This document shows, in pieces, positions 34,772 to 44,211 of a stretch of 64,000 nucleotides of DNA; the first letter of the stretch is position 1; the number at the start of each line of letters is the position of its first letter. The notes under the pieces are model-generated. The model was not told where the DNA came from and did no database searches. It was given only the letters and a program-made list of their open reading frames with translations. This DNA comes from Streptococcus suis 10581 (lineage in GTDB: Bacteria > Bacillota > Bacilli > Lactobacillales > Streptococcaceae): NCBI GenBank assembly GCA_000440235.1, contig ALKQ01000004.1, positions 1 through 64,000 of the forward strand, in the 5' to 3' direction. The position numbers were made by a program, and so were the translations under genes.

Positions 34772-37700
34772 ATGTATCTAAAATCAATTGAAATGCAGGG
34801 CTTTAAGTCCTTTGCGGATAAGACTAAGGTAGTCTTTGATCGTGGAGTGACTGCTGTTGTAGGGCCGAATGGTTCTGGCAAGTCCAATATTACAGAAAGT
34901 CTACGTTGGGCCTTGGGAGAGTCGTCTGCTAAAAGCCTACGTGGAGGCAAGATGCCAGACGTCATCTTTTCGGGAACAGAAAGCCGCAAGGCTCTTAACT
35001 ACGCCTCGGTTGTCGTGACCTTGGATAATAGCACAGGTTTTATCGCCAATAAACAGAAAGAAATCAAGGTAGAACGCCATATTTATCGATCTGGTGATAG
35101 TGAGTACTTGATTGATGGGCAAAAGGTTCGTCTACGGGATATTCATGATCTTTTCATGGATACGGGCTTGGGACGTGATTCTTTCTCTATCATTTCACAA
35201 GGGCGGGTTGAAGCAATTTTCAATTCCAAGCCTGAGGAACGCCGTGCTATTTTTGAAGAGGCGGCAGGGGTCTTAAAATACAAGACGCGTAAAAAAGAAA
35301 CAGAAAGTAAGTTGGCACAGGCCCAGGGCAACTTGGACCGCTTGGATGATATTATCTATGAACTGGATAATCAGGTCAAACCATTGGAGAAACAGGCACA
35401 AACTGCTAAGAAATTTCTAGAATTAGATGGTCAACGTAAGGAATTATACTTAGATGTTTTGGTGGCTCAGTTGTCGCTTGGTAAGGAAAAGTTATCGGAA
35501 AAAGAAGCCGAACTAGAGTCTGTCAAAACGGAATTGACTAGCTACTACAAACAGCGTTCTGAGCTGGAGCAAGAAAACCAGACCTTAAAAGAGAGGCGCC
35601 ACCGCCTTTCAGAACAATTGGAGCGTGAGCAGGCAGTTCTGTTGGATTTGACCAAGTTAATCAGTGATTTGGAGCGAAAAATTGAGGTCCATAAACTGGA
35701 ATCTAGTCAAAACGAATCAAGTCGTCAAGAAGCGCAGGCGCGTTTGGAAAACTTGTTGACTAGACGAGAGCAGTTGGCAGAACAGATTGAGCAAAAGCAA
35801 GAAACGCTTGCGCAATTAGATAGTTCCTTGTCTAGCTTGAAAGACGATATTGCTGCGGTAGACAAAGAAATTTCCTACTTTTCAGAAGATCCTGATCAGG
35901 TTTTAGATCATCTGCGTGAACAGTATGTTGCTCTGATGCAGGAAGAGGCAGAAGCTTCAAACAGTCTGACCAAGATTCAGCAGGATATTGCCAATCAAAT
36001 CAGTCTTTCTGAGAGTAAATCTGAAGACTTGGCACGCTTGCAGACGGAAAAACAAACAGCTCAAGAAGTACTTGATAAGAGTCGGAAAAGTTTAGAAGAA
36101 GCTGATCACGTTTTACGCCAGTTGCTTGAGAGCTATCAGACCAAAAAAACAGAATTGGATCAAGTCCAGACTGCTTATCAGGCTGAGCAAGGTCGCTTGT
36201 TTGATTTGCTGGATCAGTTGAAAGGCAAGCAGGCTCGCCAGTCTAGTTTAGAAGCTATTTTAAAAAATCATTCCAATTTCTACGCAGGGGTTAAGGCTGT
36301 CTTACAGGCGGCACCAATCTTAGGAGGAATTATTGGAGCAGTCAGTGAACAATTGACCTTTGATACTCGTTACCAAACGGCTTTGGAAATTGCTCTTGGC
36401 GGTGCTAGTCAAAACGTCATCGTTGAAGATGAAGCGACTGCTAAACGAGCTATCGCATTTTTGAAAGAAAAACGGCAAGGACGGGCAACCTTCTTACCTC
36501 TAACAACTATCAAGCCACGTCAGCTTTCTGGACAGCAAGTCTCTTTACTAGAATCTTCAGAAGGATTCTTGGGGCTTGCAAGTGATTTGGTGGCTTATCA
36601 GCCAAATTTAGATGCGATTTTCCAAAATTTGCTAGGTACTATCGCAATTTTTGATACCATTGACCATGCCAATCAGGCAGCGCGGGCAACCAAGTTTCAA
36701 GTGCGTATGGTGACCATGGATGGAGCGGAAATCCGTCCTGGTGGAGCCTTTGCTGGTGGTAGCAATCGAAATAACAGCACGACCTTTATCAAACCAGAAC
36801 TGGATGCTCTTTTAGAAGAAATAGCAGAGCTGTCCAGCCAGTTACAGGAGCAAGAAAGCTTGGTTGCAGCTAAGAAAACTAGCTTAGACCAGACCAGAGA
36901 AGCCTTGGAAACGATTAAGGCGGAGGGGGAAGAAGCTAGATTGAACCAGCAGAGCGCAAGGATTCATCAGGAACAGGCAGAAAATAGACTGGCTCAGCTA
37001 TCAGCCCAGTATGACCTACAAATGAGTCAGGTTAGTCCGACCATTTTGACTGATCTAGAAGAGGCTGCTGCTAAGGAAGAAGTAAATGTCCAGGCCTTGA
37101 ATGAGAAAAAACTAGCCTTGGATCAACAAATCAATCAAGTTCGTGATAATCGCGACAGTATTCAAGAAAGCTTGCAGAAACTACAGACTCAGAAGGGTCA
37201 ACTAACTTTGGAACAGGCTGAACTAACTAGCCAACTTCGTTTTGAACAGACAGATCTGAGACGTTTGCAAGAAGAAAAAGTGGTTGCAGATAAGGAAATT
37301 TCTCTTTTAGAGGATATGATTGACCAGAAGCTAGAAGCTCTTGAAGATACTAGTATTGAGATTCTTGAAGAACAATTGCAGGCCGCATCTGATAAGCAAA
37401 ACCAGACCAATCAGATTCTAATTCGCTTAAAGTTTGAATTGGAAGATATTGATGGGCAGTTTGAAGACTTGGAAGAAAGATTGCAACAAGCTCGGACTAA
37501 GAATGATGATTTGATCCGTAAGCAGGCTAAGTTAGAGGCGGATTGTGAGCAAGCGGGCGATAAATTACGGACTTTACTTGGTAATTTGACCGAGCATTTC
37601 AAATTGAGTTTTGAAGCTGCTCAGTCTCAGGCCAAGGAAGTTGAGAATCTTGCTGTTGCTGAACAAAGCCTCAAAGACCTAGAAAGAGCTATTCGTGCTT

Positions 37701-38305
37701 TGGGTCCAGTCAATTTGGATGCTATTGAGCAGTATGACGAGGTTAATAATCGTCTTACCTTCCTCAATGAGCAACGGACAGATATTTTGTCGGCGCGTGA
37801 TTTACTACTAGATACTATCCACGAGATGGATGATGAAGTCAAAGAGCGCTTCAAGGTTACTTTTGAAGCTATTCGTGAAAGCTTTAAGCAGACATTCAAA
37901 CAAATGTTTGGCGGTGGCTCTGCGGACTTGATTTTGACCAGCCCAGACATACTGACTGCGGGTGTGGAGATTTCTGTTCAGCCTCCGGGTAAGAAAATCC
38001 AATCACTCAACCTTATGTCAGGTGGCGAAAAAGCCCTCTCGGCCCTCGCTCTGCTATTTTCCATTATCCGCGTCAAGACCATTCCTTTTGTTATCTTGGA
38101 CGAGGTGGAGGCGGCCTTGGACGAGGCAAATGTCAAGCGTTTTGGGGACTACCTCAATCGTTTTGATAAGGAGAGTCAGTTTATCGTCGTAACCCACCGT
38201 AAAGGGACCATGGCAGCAGCGGATGCCATGTATGGGGTAACCATGCAGGAATCTGGCGTGTCCAAGATTGTTTCCGTTAAGCTGAAAGATGTGGAGAAAT
38301 TATGA
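34772..38305 (+). CDS. smc: Chromosome segregation protein SMC
   Basis: A 1177-aa SMC ATPase. Walker A is GPNGSGKSN (residues 32-40), the Q-loop lies in SIISQGRVEAI, two long coiled coils (about 170-500 and 660-1000) flank a hinge around ILGGIIGAVSEQLTF, and the C-terminal head has the signature LMSGGEKALSALALL and Walker B FVILDEVEAALDE. With ScpA and ScpB it organises newly replicated chromosome. Position after rnc and before two HAD genes and ftsY is conserved in streptococci. Its stop overlaps the next start by 4 bp. Confidence 0.97.
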   Translation: MYLKSIEMQGFKSFADKTKVVFDRGVTAVVGPNGSGKSNITESLRWALGESSAKSLRGGKMPDVIFSGTESRKALNYASVVVTLDNSTGFIANKQKEIKVERHIYRSGDSEYLIDGQKVRLRDIHDLFMDTGLGRDSFSIISQGRVEAIFNSKPEERRAIFEEAAGVLKYKTRKKETESKLAQAQGNLDRLDDIIYELDNQVKPLEKQAQTAKKFLELDGQRKELYLDVLVAQLSLGKEKLSEKEAELESVKTELTSYYKQRSELEQENQTLKERRHRLSEQLEREQAVLLDLTKLISDLERKIEVHKLESSQNESSRQEAQARLENLLTRREQLAEQIEQKQETLAQLDSSLSSLKDDIAAVDKEISYFSEDPDQVLDHLREQYVALMQEEAEASNSLTKIQQDIANQISLSESKSEDLARLQTEKQTAQEVLDKSRKSLEEADHVLRQLLESYQTKKTELDQVQTAYQAEQGRLFDLLDQLKGKQARQSSLEAILKNHSNFYAGVKAVLQAAPILGGIIGAVSEQLTFDTRYQTALEIALGGASQNVIVEDEATAKRAIAFLKEKRQGRATFLPLTTIKPRQLSGQQVSLLESSEGFLGLASDLVAYQPNLDAIFQNLLGTIAIFDTIDHANQAARATKFQVRMVTMDGAEIRPGGAFAGGSNRNNSTTFIKPELDALLEEIAELSSQLQEQESLVAAKKTSLDQTREALETIKAEGEEARLNQQSARIHQEQAENRLAQLSAQYDLQMSQVSPTILTDLEEAAAKEEVNVQALNEKKLALDQQINQVRDNRDSIQESLQKLQTQKGQLTLEQAELTSQLRFEQTDLRRLQEEKVVADKEISLLEDMIDQKLEALEDTSIEILEEQLQAASDKQNQTNQILIRLKFELEDIDGQFEDLEERLQQARTKNDDLIRKQAKLEADCEQAGDKLRTLLGNLTEHFKLSFEAAQSQAKEVENLAVAEQSLKDLERAIRALGPVNLDAIEQYDEVNNRLTFLNEQRTDILSARDLLLDTIHEMDDEVKERFKVTFEAIRESFKQTFKQMFGGGSADLILTSPDILTAGVEISVQPPGKKIQSLNLMSGGEKALSALALLFSIIRVKTIPFVILDEVEAALDEANVKRFGDYLNRFDKESQFIVVTHRKGTMAAADAMYGVTMQESGVSKIVSVKLKDVEKL

Positions 38306-39111
38306 TTAACAAAATTTACGCCAGTGATATGGATGGTACCTTTTTACGAGAAGACCATAGTTTTGATAAGAAACGGTTTCGTCGTATACTGAATCAGTTT
38401 AAGGAAAAAGGTTATTTATTTGTGGCAGCAAGTGGGCGATCTATGCAAAGCCTGAAACTTGTTTTTGAAGATTTTGTAGATGAAATCGGTTTTGTGGCAG
38501 AAAATGGTTCAATCGTTGAATATCAGGGGCAGACTATCTTTATGGATGATCCAATTAGTCCTGAAATCTATCTGCCGATTATCGCGGGTATTGATGCAGG
38601 TCCCTTTGGTAGCAGTCAGTCCATGGTGCTGTCTGGACTCGAAAACTTTTATTTATTAAAAAATGCTGAGCCTCAGTTTTTAGAGACGATGACGAATTAT
38701 TACGCGCATTTTCGATTGGTAGACACATTTGAAGAAGTTCGAGAAGAGATTATAAAAATCAATGCCAAATTTTCTCCTGAGGAAATGGACGATGCCAGAC
38801 GATGGTTAAATGATACATTTGAAGGTGTAACGGCCATGACAACGGGTTTTGACAATATTGATATAATTCCAAATGGTTCAAATAAATCAGTTGGATTGAG
38901 TCATCTCTGTGATCATTTTGGAATTGCCCGTCAGGATGTAGTGGCATTTGGTGATAATCAAAATGATTTAGATATGTTTGACTTTGCAGGTCTGGCTCTT
39001 GCGACAGAAAATGCAAGAGAGGAAGTGAAAGCTCGGGCAGATTCTATTATTGGTCATTGCAATGATGGAGCAGTATTAGCCTATTTAGAGGAGGAAGTAA
39101 ATGGCAATTAA
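38302..39111 (+). CDS. Cof-type HAD-IIB phosphatase (first of a pair)
   Basis: A 269-aa HAD subclass IIB enzyme. The nucleophile motif is ASDMDGTF (first Asp near residue 8), followed by ASGRSMQSL (motif II), the C2 cap, and VVAFGDNQNDLDMFDFAGLALATENA (motif IV in two parts). Relatives dephosphorylate sugar phosphates, flavin or pyridoxal cofactors; the substrate is unknown. It overlaps smc by 4 bp and the next HAD gene by 11 bp, so all are translated together. Confidence 0.92.
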   Translation: MINKIYASDMDGTFLREDHSFDKKRFRRILNQFKEKGYLFVAASGRSMQSLKLVFEDFVDEIGFVAENGSIVEYQGQTIFMDDPISPEIYLPIIAGIDAGPFGSSQSMVLSGLENFYLLKNAEPQFLETMTNYYAHFRLVDTFEEVREEIIKINAKFSPEEMDDARRWLNDTFEGVTAMTTGFDNIDIIPNGSNKSVGLSHLCDHFGIARQDVVAFGDNQNDLDMFDFAGLALATENAREEVKARADSIIGHCNDGAVLAYLEEEVNGN

Positions 39112-39913
39112 GTTGATTGCATTGGATTTAGATGGAACACTTCTGACATCGGACAAACGGATTTCAGAAGCTAATAAAAAGGCCTTGCAGGCAGCGCGTG
39201 AGCGTGGAGTTTATGTAGTTCTGACAACAGGGCGTCCTTTACAAGCTATCGGTACTTTTCTAGAAGAACTAGATCTGCTAGGGGAGAATCAATATTCGAT
39301 TACATTTAACGGTGGTCTAGTCCAGGAAAATACAGGTCGGGTTTTGGATAAGGTTGGCTTCACCATTGAAGATGTGCGCACCATCCGTCGTGTGACAAAT
39401 GACTTGGATCTGCCTCTGGATGTTCTCTATGGTGGCGATGTCTATTCTCTACCATCAGCCCATGAATCACTTTATCTAACTTGTAATCCATTGCTTAATA
39501 AAATTGTGGCAAGCGATGAGGAAATGCCAGAAGATTTTGTCTACAATAAGGCAGTTTCAGCTGTGGCAGCAGACTTTTTGGATGGACAAATTCCAAAAAT
39601 TCCTGCGGAACTTCACGAGCGTTTCGAGATTTTCAAGTCGCGTGATATTCTGCTCGAGTGGAGTCCAAAAGGTGTTCATAAGGCAAATGGTTTGGCCAAG
39701 TTGATTGGACATCTGGGGATTGATCAGTCAGAAGTTATGGCCTGTGGCGATGAAGGAAACGATCTTTCGATGATTGAATGGGCTGGTCTGGGTGTTGCCA
39801 TGGCTAATGCGACTGATGAAATCAAGTCTGCGGCCAACCTTGTCCTGCCAAAAACCAATGATGAAGATGGCATTGCTTGGGCCATCGAGCACTATGTATT
39901 GAATGAGGACTAG
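39101..39913 (+). CDS. Cof-type HAD-IIB phosphatase (second of a pair)
   Basis: A 270-aa HAD-IIB enzyme resembling YidA: LDLDGTLL at residues 8-15, TTGRPLQA, and MACGDEGNDLSMIEWAGLGVAMANA. It shares the fold of the preceding protein but little sequence beyond the motifs, so the two are not a recent duplication. The start overlaps the preceding gene, with GAGGAGG upstream. Expected to dephosphorylate a sugar phosphate; substrate undefined. Confidence 0.93.
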   Translation: MAIKLIALDLDGTLLTSDKRISEANKKALQAARERGVYVVLTTGRPLQAIGTFLEELDLLGENQYSITFNGGLVQENTGRVLDKVGFTIEDVRTIRRVTNDLDLPLDVLYGGDVYSLPSAHESLYLTCNPLLNKIVASDEEMPEDFVYNKAVSAVAADFLDGQIPKIPAELHERFEIFKSRDILLEWSPKGVHKANGLAKLIGHLGIDQSEVMACGDEGNDLSMIEWAGLGVAMANATDEIKSAANLVLPKTNDEDGIAWAIEHYVLNED

Positions 39914-39914
39914 T

Positions 39915-41189
39915 ATGGGATTATTTAATCGATTATTTGGACAAGAAAAACAAGAGGAGCAAGTCGCTCTTGTTGAAGAAGTGGAAAGGGAGCAGTCGGC
40001 TTCTAGCGAAGATACAGTAACTACTGAAGTTGAGTCTGCTACTCAAGAAATGGAAGATTTCCAGTCTGAAGTAGCAGAGCCTGAATTGACAGCCGAGCAA
40101 GAAGCTCAGAAACAACGGACCTTAGACATGATGGCTCAATATTATGCAGCCAAAGAAGCCGCTGCGGCTCGAGTGAAGGAAGCGCAGGAACAAGGCTTTG
40201 ACCCTGCTATTCAAACCAAGGTCAAGGAAGAGCCTTTTGTGGAAGTTGTTCCAGTAGAGCAAGAAAGTGAGCAGGACAAGTACCAGCGGACCTTGAAAAA
40301 AACGCGTACAGGCTTTGGGGCAAGGCTTAATGAATTCTTCGCCAATTTCCGTTCGGTTGATGAAGAATTTTTCGAAGAATTGGAAGAAATGCTGATTTTG
40401 TCAGACGTAGGGGTGCAGGTTGCTTCTACGCTAACAGAGGAACTCCGCTATGAAGCCAAGCTACAAAATGCCAAGAAGACAGATGAACTCCGTCGGGTTA
40501 TCATCGAAAAATTGGTGGATATTTACGAAAAAGATGGTCAATTCAGCGAGCAGATCAATTTCCAAGATGATTTGACCGTCATGCTCTTTGTCGGTGTCAA
40601 CGGTGTTGGGAAGACGACGTCTATCGGTAAGTTAGCCTACAAGTACAAGCAGGCTGGCAAGAAGGTCATGTTGGTCGCAGCGGACACCTTCCGTGCGGGT
40701 GCGGTAGCCCAGCTGGTCGAGTGGGGTCGCCGTGTCAATGTGCCAGTAGTCACAGGACCTGAAAAGTCAGACCCAGCCAGCGTGGTCTTTGACGGGGTCA
40801 AACGTGCCGTGGCAGAAAGCGTGGATATTCTCATGATTGACACAGCAGGTCGCTTGCAAAATAAAGAAAACCTCATGGCAGAGCTGGAAAAAATCGGTCG
40901 CATCATCAAACGAACCCTACCTGATGCACCGCATGAAACCCTCTTAGCACTGGATGCCTCAACAGGTCAAAACGCTCTCAGTCAAGCCAAGGAATTTGCA
41001 AAAATTACTCCATTGACCGGGCTAGTCTTGACCAAGCTAGACGGTACAGCCAAGGGTGGTGTCGTTCTTGCCATCCGTCAGGAACTGGATATACCAGTCA
41101 AGCTAATTGGTTTCGGTGAAAAAATTGATGATATTGGAGAATTTAAATCCGAAGAGTTCATGCGTGGACTTTTGGAAGGATTGGTGTAG
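39915..41189 (+). CDS. ftsY: Signal recognition particle receptor FtsY
   Basis: A 424-aa SRP receptor GTPase. It has an acidic Glu/Gln-rich N-terminal A domain (about 1-125) used for membrane and translocon contact, then the N domain four-helix bundle and the G domain with G1 GVNGVGKTT, the DTFRAGA segment, G3 DTAGR and G4 TKLDGTAKGG. It docks SRP-ribosome complexes at the membrane. The ATG at 39915 is preferred because GAGGA lies 5 nt upstream and MGLFNRLFG is the usual FtsY start; the frame opens at 39903. Last gene of the rnc cluster. Confidence 0.96.
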   Translation: MGLFNRLFGQEKQEEQVALVEEVEREQSASSEDTVTTEVESATQEMEDFQSEVAEPELTAEQEAQKQRTLDMMAQYYAAKEAAAARVKEAQEQGFDPAIQTKVKEEPFVEVVPVEQESEQDKYQRTLKKTRTGFGARLNEFFANFRSVDEEFFEELEEMLILSDVGVQVASTLTEELRYEAKLQNAKKTDELRRVIIEKLVDIYEKDGQFSEQINFQDDLTVMLFVGVNGVGKTTSIGKLAYKYKQAGKKVMLVAADTFRAGAVAQLVEWGRRVNVPVVTGPEKSDPASVVFDGVKRAVAESVDILMIDTAGRLQNKENLMAELEKIGRIIKRTLPDAPHETLLALDASTGQNALSQAKEFAKITPLTGLVLTKLDGTAKGGVVLAIRQELDIPVKLIGFGEKIDDIGEFKSEEFMRGLLEGLV

Positions 41190-41190
41190 A

Positions 41191-41229
41191 AAAAAGTCGT
41201 TAGTTCAATGAACTAGCGACTTTTTCTAT
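41191..41229. terminator. Bidirectional terminator after ftsY
   Basis: A 16-bp stem AAAAAGTCGTTAGTTC / GAACTAGCGACTTTTT (one G-U), loop AAT, with T-tracts in both directions. It also ends the convergent GNAT pseudogene operon. Confidence 0.92.
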
Positions 41230-41770
41230 CTGAATGCAGTAGAGAGTAAACTGCAATGTCCACAAAGCCACGATTGTTTCGAGCGGCTTGGCGGAGAGTG
41301 CCTTCGTAGGTCATACCGACTTTTTCCATGACACGACCAGAAGGACGATTTTCACTATCGTGAACAGCTGTAATCCGTAAACAGCCCACTTCCTCCAATA
41401 AATAGTGATTAACAGCTTCAAGAGCTTCGGTCATATAACTTTGCCCCCACCATTTACTGCCCAACACCCAACCTAATCAGGCAGCTTGGACTCTTTCATC
41501 AAGGCTGACAACGGAAATATCTCCAATGGGTTGCTGATTTTCTTTGAGCTCGATTACCCACCTGTATGTTTCTTCCTGTGAATAGGATTGGATACAGAAC
41601 TGGATGTAGTCTTGGGTGTCTTGAATTGTCTGATGAGTTGGCCAGGTCAGATAGGTGGTAACCTTTTCATCTGAAGTCCAGTTTTGGAAAACGGGCTCAA
41701 CATCTGTTGCTTGAAAAGGGCGTAAAATCAGTCGTTCTGTTTCTAAAATCTGAGTTCCTTTATGTTGCAT
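41213..41770 (-). pseudogene. GNAT-family N-acetyltransferase interrupted by an in-frame stop
   Basis: Two open segments in the same frame, 41770-41477 and onward to 41213, join into one ~185-aa RimJ/RimL-type acetyltransferase. The N-terminal part starts with TERLILRPFQATDVEPVF; the C-terminal part carries the acetyl-CoA region LGSKWWGQSYMTEALEAV and NRPSGRVMEKVGMTYEGTLR. The break is a single TGA at 41479-41477, immediately before the residues LGWVLGSKWW, with no frameshift. The nucleotide sequence on both sides is otherwise intact, so the inactivation looks recent (or a sequencing error). The C-terminal piece has an internal Met but no SD. It is 1 bp downstream of the AlkD-like gene. Confidence 0.85.
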
Positions 41771-41771
41771 C

Positions 41772-42446
41772 TCATTTCCTCCTCAGCAATGCCTCAATCC
41801 AGTCGGGTGCGTAGGCAGAAGTGCAGCCTTTTGGAACTTTCATGTCCGCATAGACGGCCAATTCCTGACCGATTACAAGTCCCTGTTCCAGATAGTCAGG
41901 ATAGGTAACTGCAATCTCCACCAAGCATTGGTTCATGGTCCATTGGATAAGCGAGTCTGCGGTTTGTAAATGCTGGTGAATATGGTCTAGAGTTTCTTCG
42001 ATTTCTTGATTTGAAGCTGAATTACCCGCAAAGTACTTGGCACGAAGGAACCAGCCAATGCGTTGAAAAATGGCTGGTTTTTGGGCAAGCAAGGTTTCTT
42101 CCCAATCCCTACTGTCTTTTCGTTTGCTAAGAATGATGGAAGCCAGCTTATCGAGAACATTGACAGAAACCTGTTCACTGAGGTAGTTCTCTAAATCAGC
42201 TAGGGCCAGCTGGTCTGGCTTATTTTTGGCAATTTGAATGGCTAAATATTGTGCCTCTAGGACACCTGTTTGCCAGAGTGGAGCAAACAAGTCCAGTCGA
42301 TTTTTATAGGCCTTGGCGATACCAGAAATAGCTCCCATTGGAACGCCGTAGTAGGGCTTGGTTTCGCCAATTTTTTCATAACGCTTGAGGGTGCCAGCAT
42401 GGCTGGCTGCTTGGAGTTGTGTGAGAATGGTGTTTAATTCAGTCAT
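41772..42446 (-). CDS. DNA alkylation repair protein (AlkD-like, HEAT-repeat)
   Basis: A 224-aa all-helical protein of the DNA alkylation repair (AlkC/AlkD) superfamily: KPYYGVPMGAISGIAK near the N-terminus, LAIQIAK, and the W/R-rich segment SRDWEETLLAQ further on, a C-terminal MNQCLVEIAVTYPDY. AlkD-type enzymes remove positively charged alkylated bases without base flipping; this distant member may act otherwise. It forms a short operon with the GNAT pseudogene downstream. A minus-strand terminator lies just upstream, separating it from zwf. Confidence 0.8.
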   Translation of the reverse strand: MTELNTILTQLQAASHAGTLKRYEKIGETKPYYGVPMGAISGIAKAYKNRLDLFAPLWQTGVLEAQYLAIQIAKNKPDQLALADLENYLSEQVSVNVLDKLASIILSKRKDSRDWEETLLAQKPAIFQRIGWFLRAKYFAGNSASNQEIEETLDHIHQHLQTADSLIQWTMNQCLVEIAVTYPDYLEQGLVIGQELAVYADMKVPKGCTSAYAPDWIEALLRRK

Positions 42447-42454
42447 AAATATCT

Positions 42455-42485
42455 CCCAAAAAAACTGGATTGCTCCAGTTTTTAT
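42455..42485 (-). terminator. Terminator downstream of zwf
   Basis: Minus strand: AAAACTGGA / TCCAGTTTT, perfect 9-bp stem with 4-nt loop, followed by a run of Ts. It lies just before the AlkD-like gene. Confidence 0.8.
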
Positions 42486-42534
42486 ATGTAGTCGTTTAGT
42501 TTGCTTTTAGTACAAGGTAACGAGGTGCAGGTTG

Positions 42535-42570
42535 CTAGAACAGCCTAGAGGCTGTTCTAGGTTGGAAATA
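42535..42570 (+). repeat. Copy of the dispersed hairpin repeat (11-bp stem plus GGTTGGAAATA)
   Basis: Perfect 11-bp stem CTAGAACAGCC / GGCTGTTCTAG (42535-42545/42550-42560) followed by GGTTGGAAATA (42560-42570), identical to 15297-15307. In both, the module follows directly on an 11-bp palindrome of different sequence. Located in the 199-bp gap between zwf and the AlkD-like gene. Confidence 0.75.
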
Positions 42571-42645
42571 AGACATGCGAAGCAAGTCACTTTCGTGGAG
42601 TACGGCAAAGCGAGTTAACGAAGTAATCAAAGATAAACTAAATGA

Positions 42646-44133
42646 CTATTTCAATAAGCCACGTTCACGGTACCAGACATCTGGCGTCCATACCCACTTG
42701 CAACCGTAGCTTTCTAGCAAATCAAATGCTGCCTCAGGTCCCATGGTTCCAGCTGGATAGGTGTGGAGTGGGACTTGGTTGCTTGCCCATAAATCAACAA
42801 TGCGGTCAATCAAGCTCCAGCTTGCTTTCACTTCTTCCCAATGGCTAAAGTTGGTAGAATCACCATTTAGGACATCGAAAAAGAGTTTCTCGTAGGCTTC
42901 GGGTGAATTACCAAGTGCAGTAGCATTGTGGCGGAAGTTGAGTTTGGCAGGAGTAAGAGCGAAGTGGGAACCAACTTCCTTACCGTTGATAGAGAGCATG
43001 AAGCCTTCAGTTGGCTGGATAAAGATGGTCAAGACATTGGCTTCAGAAGGTTGACCAAAAATATCTTCCGCATGCTTGAAGGTGATGGTCACGCGCGTGC
43101 CCTTTTCTGTCAGACGTTTACCTGTACGGAAGAAGAAAGGTACATCACGGAATCGGTCAGTATCAACGAAGAAGACGCCTCCAGCAAAGGTTTCTGTCTG
43201 AGAAGCTTCGGCAATATTTGGTTCATCCAAGTAGCTAACGTAGTCTTTTCCGTCGATGGAACCTGCTGCATATTGACCACGGATGAAGTTGCGTTTGAGG
43301 TCCTCATCAGAAGGCTGACGAAGGTGTTGGAAGACCTTGATCTTTTCAGCGCGGACATCTTCCTCCTTGAAGCTGGCTGGCTTATCCATTGCTAGAAGGG
43401 AAAGAACTTGAAGGGCATGGTTTTGCACCATGTCCTTCAAGGCGCCAGAATGATCGTAGTAGCTCCCACGATCCTCAACACCAATCGCTTCAGCAAATGT
43501 AATTTGGACGTTATCAATGTAATCGCGGTTCCAGATATGCTCAAAAATGATATTGGCAAAGCGAACCGCAAAGATATTTTGCACCATTTCCTTGCCTAGA
43601 TAGTGGTCGATACGATAGATTTGGTCTTCATTGAAGGCTGCTGCCAATTCATCATTGAGTTTGGTAGCTGTAGCAAGGCTAGTTCCGAAAGGTTTTTCAA
43701 TAATCAGGCGTTCAAAACCTTGTCCGTCAACAATCTGCTCAGATTTGAGGTGTTTGGCAATGGTTCCGAAAAATTCAGGTGCCATAGAGAGGAAGAAGAC
43801 CTTGTTGTGCTGGGTATCGTATTTTTCACATATGTCATCCTGCAATTTACGAAGAGCTACATAATGTTCCGTGTCATTGACATCATGGCTTTGGTAGTAG
43901 AAATGACTAGCAAATTCATGAGCTTGACGTGGTGTGTCAGGCAGATCACCCAGTGATTCAATGACGGTTTGCTCAAAAAATTCCTTGGTCCAGGGTCTGC
44001 GAGCTGTACCAATTACTGCAAAGTTTTCCTTGATGTGTCCAGCCTTATAGAGGCGAAATAAAGATGGGTAAAGTTTGCGTTTGGCAAGGTCGCCACTAGC
44101 ACCAAAAATTGTAAACAATACATGTGATGACAT
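42646..44133 (-). CDS. zwf: Glucose-6-phosphate 1-dehydrogenase
   Basis: A 495-aa protein. The N-terminal nucleotide-binding motif is FGASGDLAKRKLYPSLF, the substrate-binding signature RIDHYLGKEMVQN and the conserved EKPFGTS segment are intact, and the C-terminus has GPEAAFDLLES. It oxidises glucose 6-phosphate to 6-phosphogluconolactone with NADPH formation, the oxidative pentose phosphate entry. Monocistronic: a -10 TATACT with TGG (44171-44166) precedes it and a terminator follows. Together with gapN it is the second NADPH source in this window. Confidence 0.96.
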   Translation of the reverse strand: MSSHVLFTIFGASGDLAKRKLYPSLFRLYKAGHIKENFAVIGTARRPWTKEFFEQTVIESLGDLPDTPRQAHEFASHFYYQSHDVNDTEHYVALRKLQDDICEKYDTQHNKVFFLSMAPEFFGTIAKHLKSEQIVDGQGFERLIIEKPFGTSLATATKLNDELAAAFNEDQIYRIDHYLGKEMVQNIFAVRFANIIFEHIWNRDYIDNVQITFAEAIGVEDRGSYYDHSGALKDMVQNHALQVLSLLAMDKPASFKEEDVRAEKIKVFQHLRQPSDEDLKRNFIRGQYAAGSIDGKDYVSYLDEPNIAEASQTETFAGGVFFVDTDRFRDVPFFFRTGKRLTEKGTRVTITFKHAEDIFGQPSEANVLTIFIQPTEGFMLSINGKEVGSHFALTPAKLNFRHNATALGNSPEAYEKLFFDVLNGDSTNFSHWEEVKASWSLIDRIVDLWASNQVPLHTYPAGTMGPEAAFDLLESYGCKWVWTPDVWYRERGLLK

Positions 44134-44211
44134 AATTTCATTCCTATCTGTTGAATATCATTAATAGTATACCACAAATTGTCAGAAAATTCACTTTTTG
44201 AGTTGGGATTA

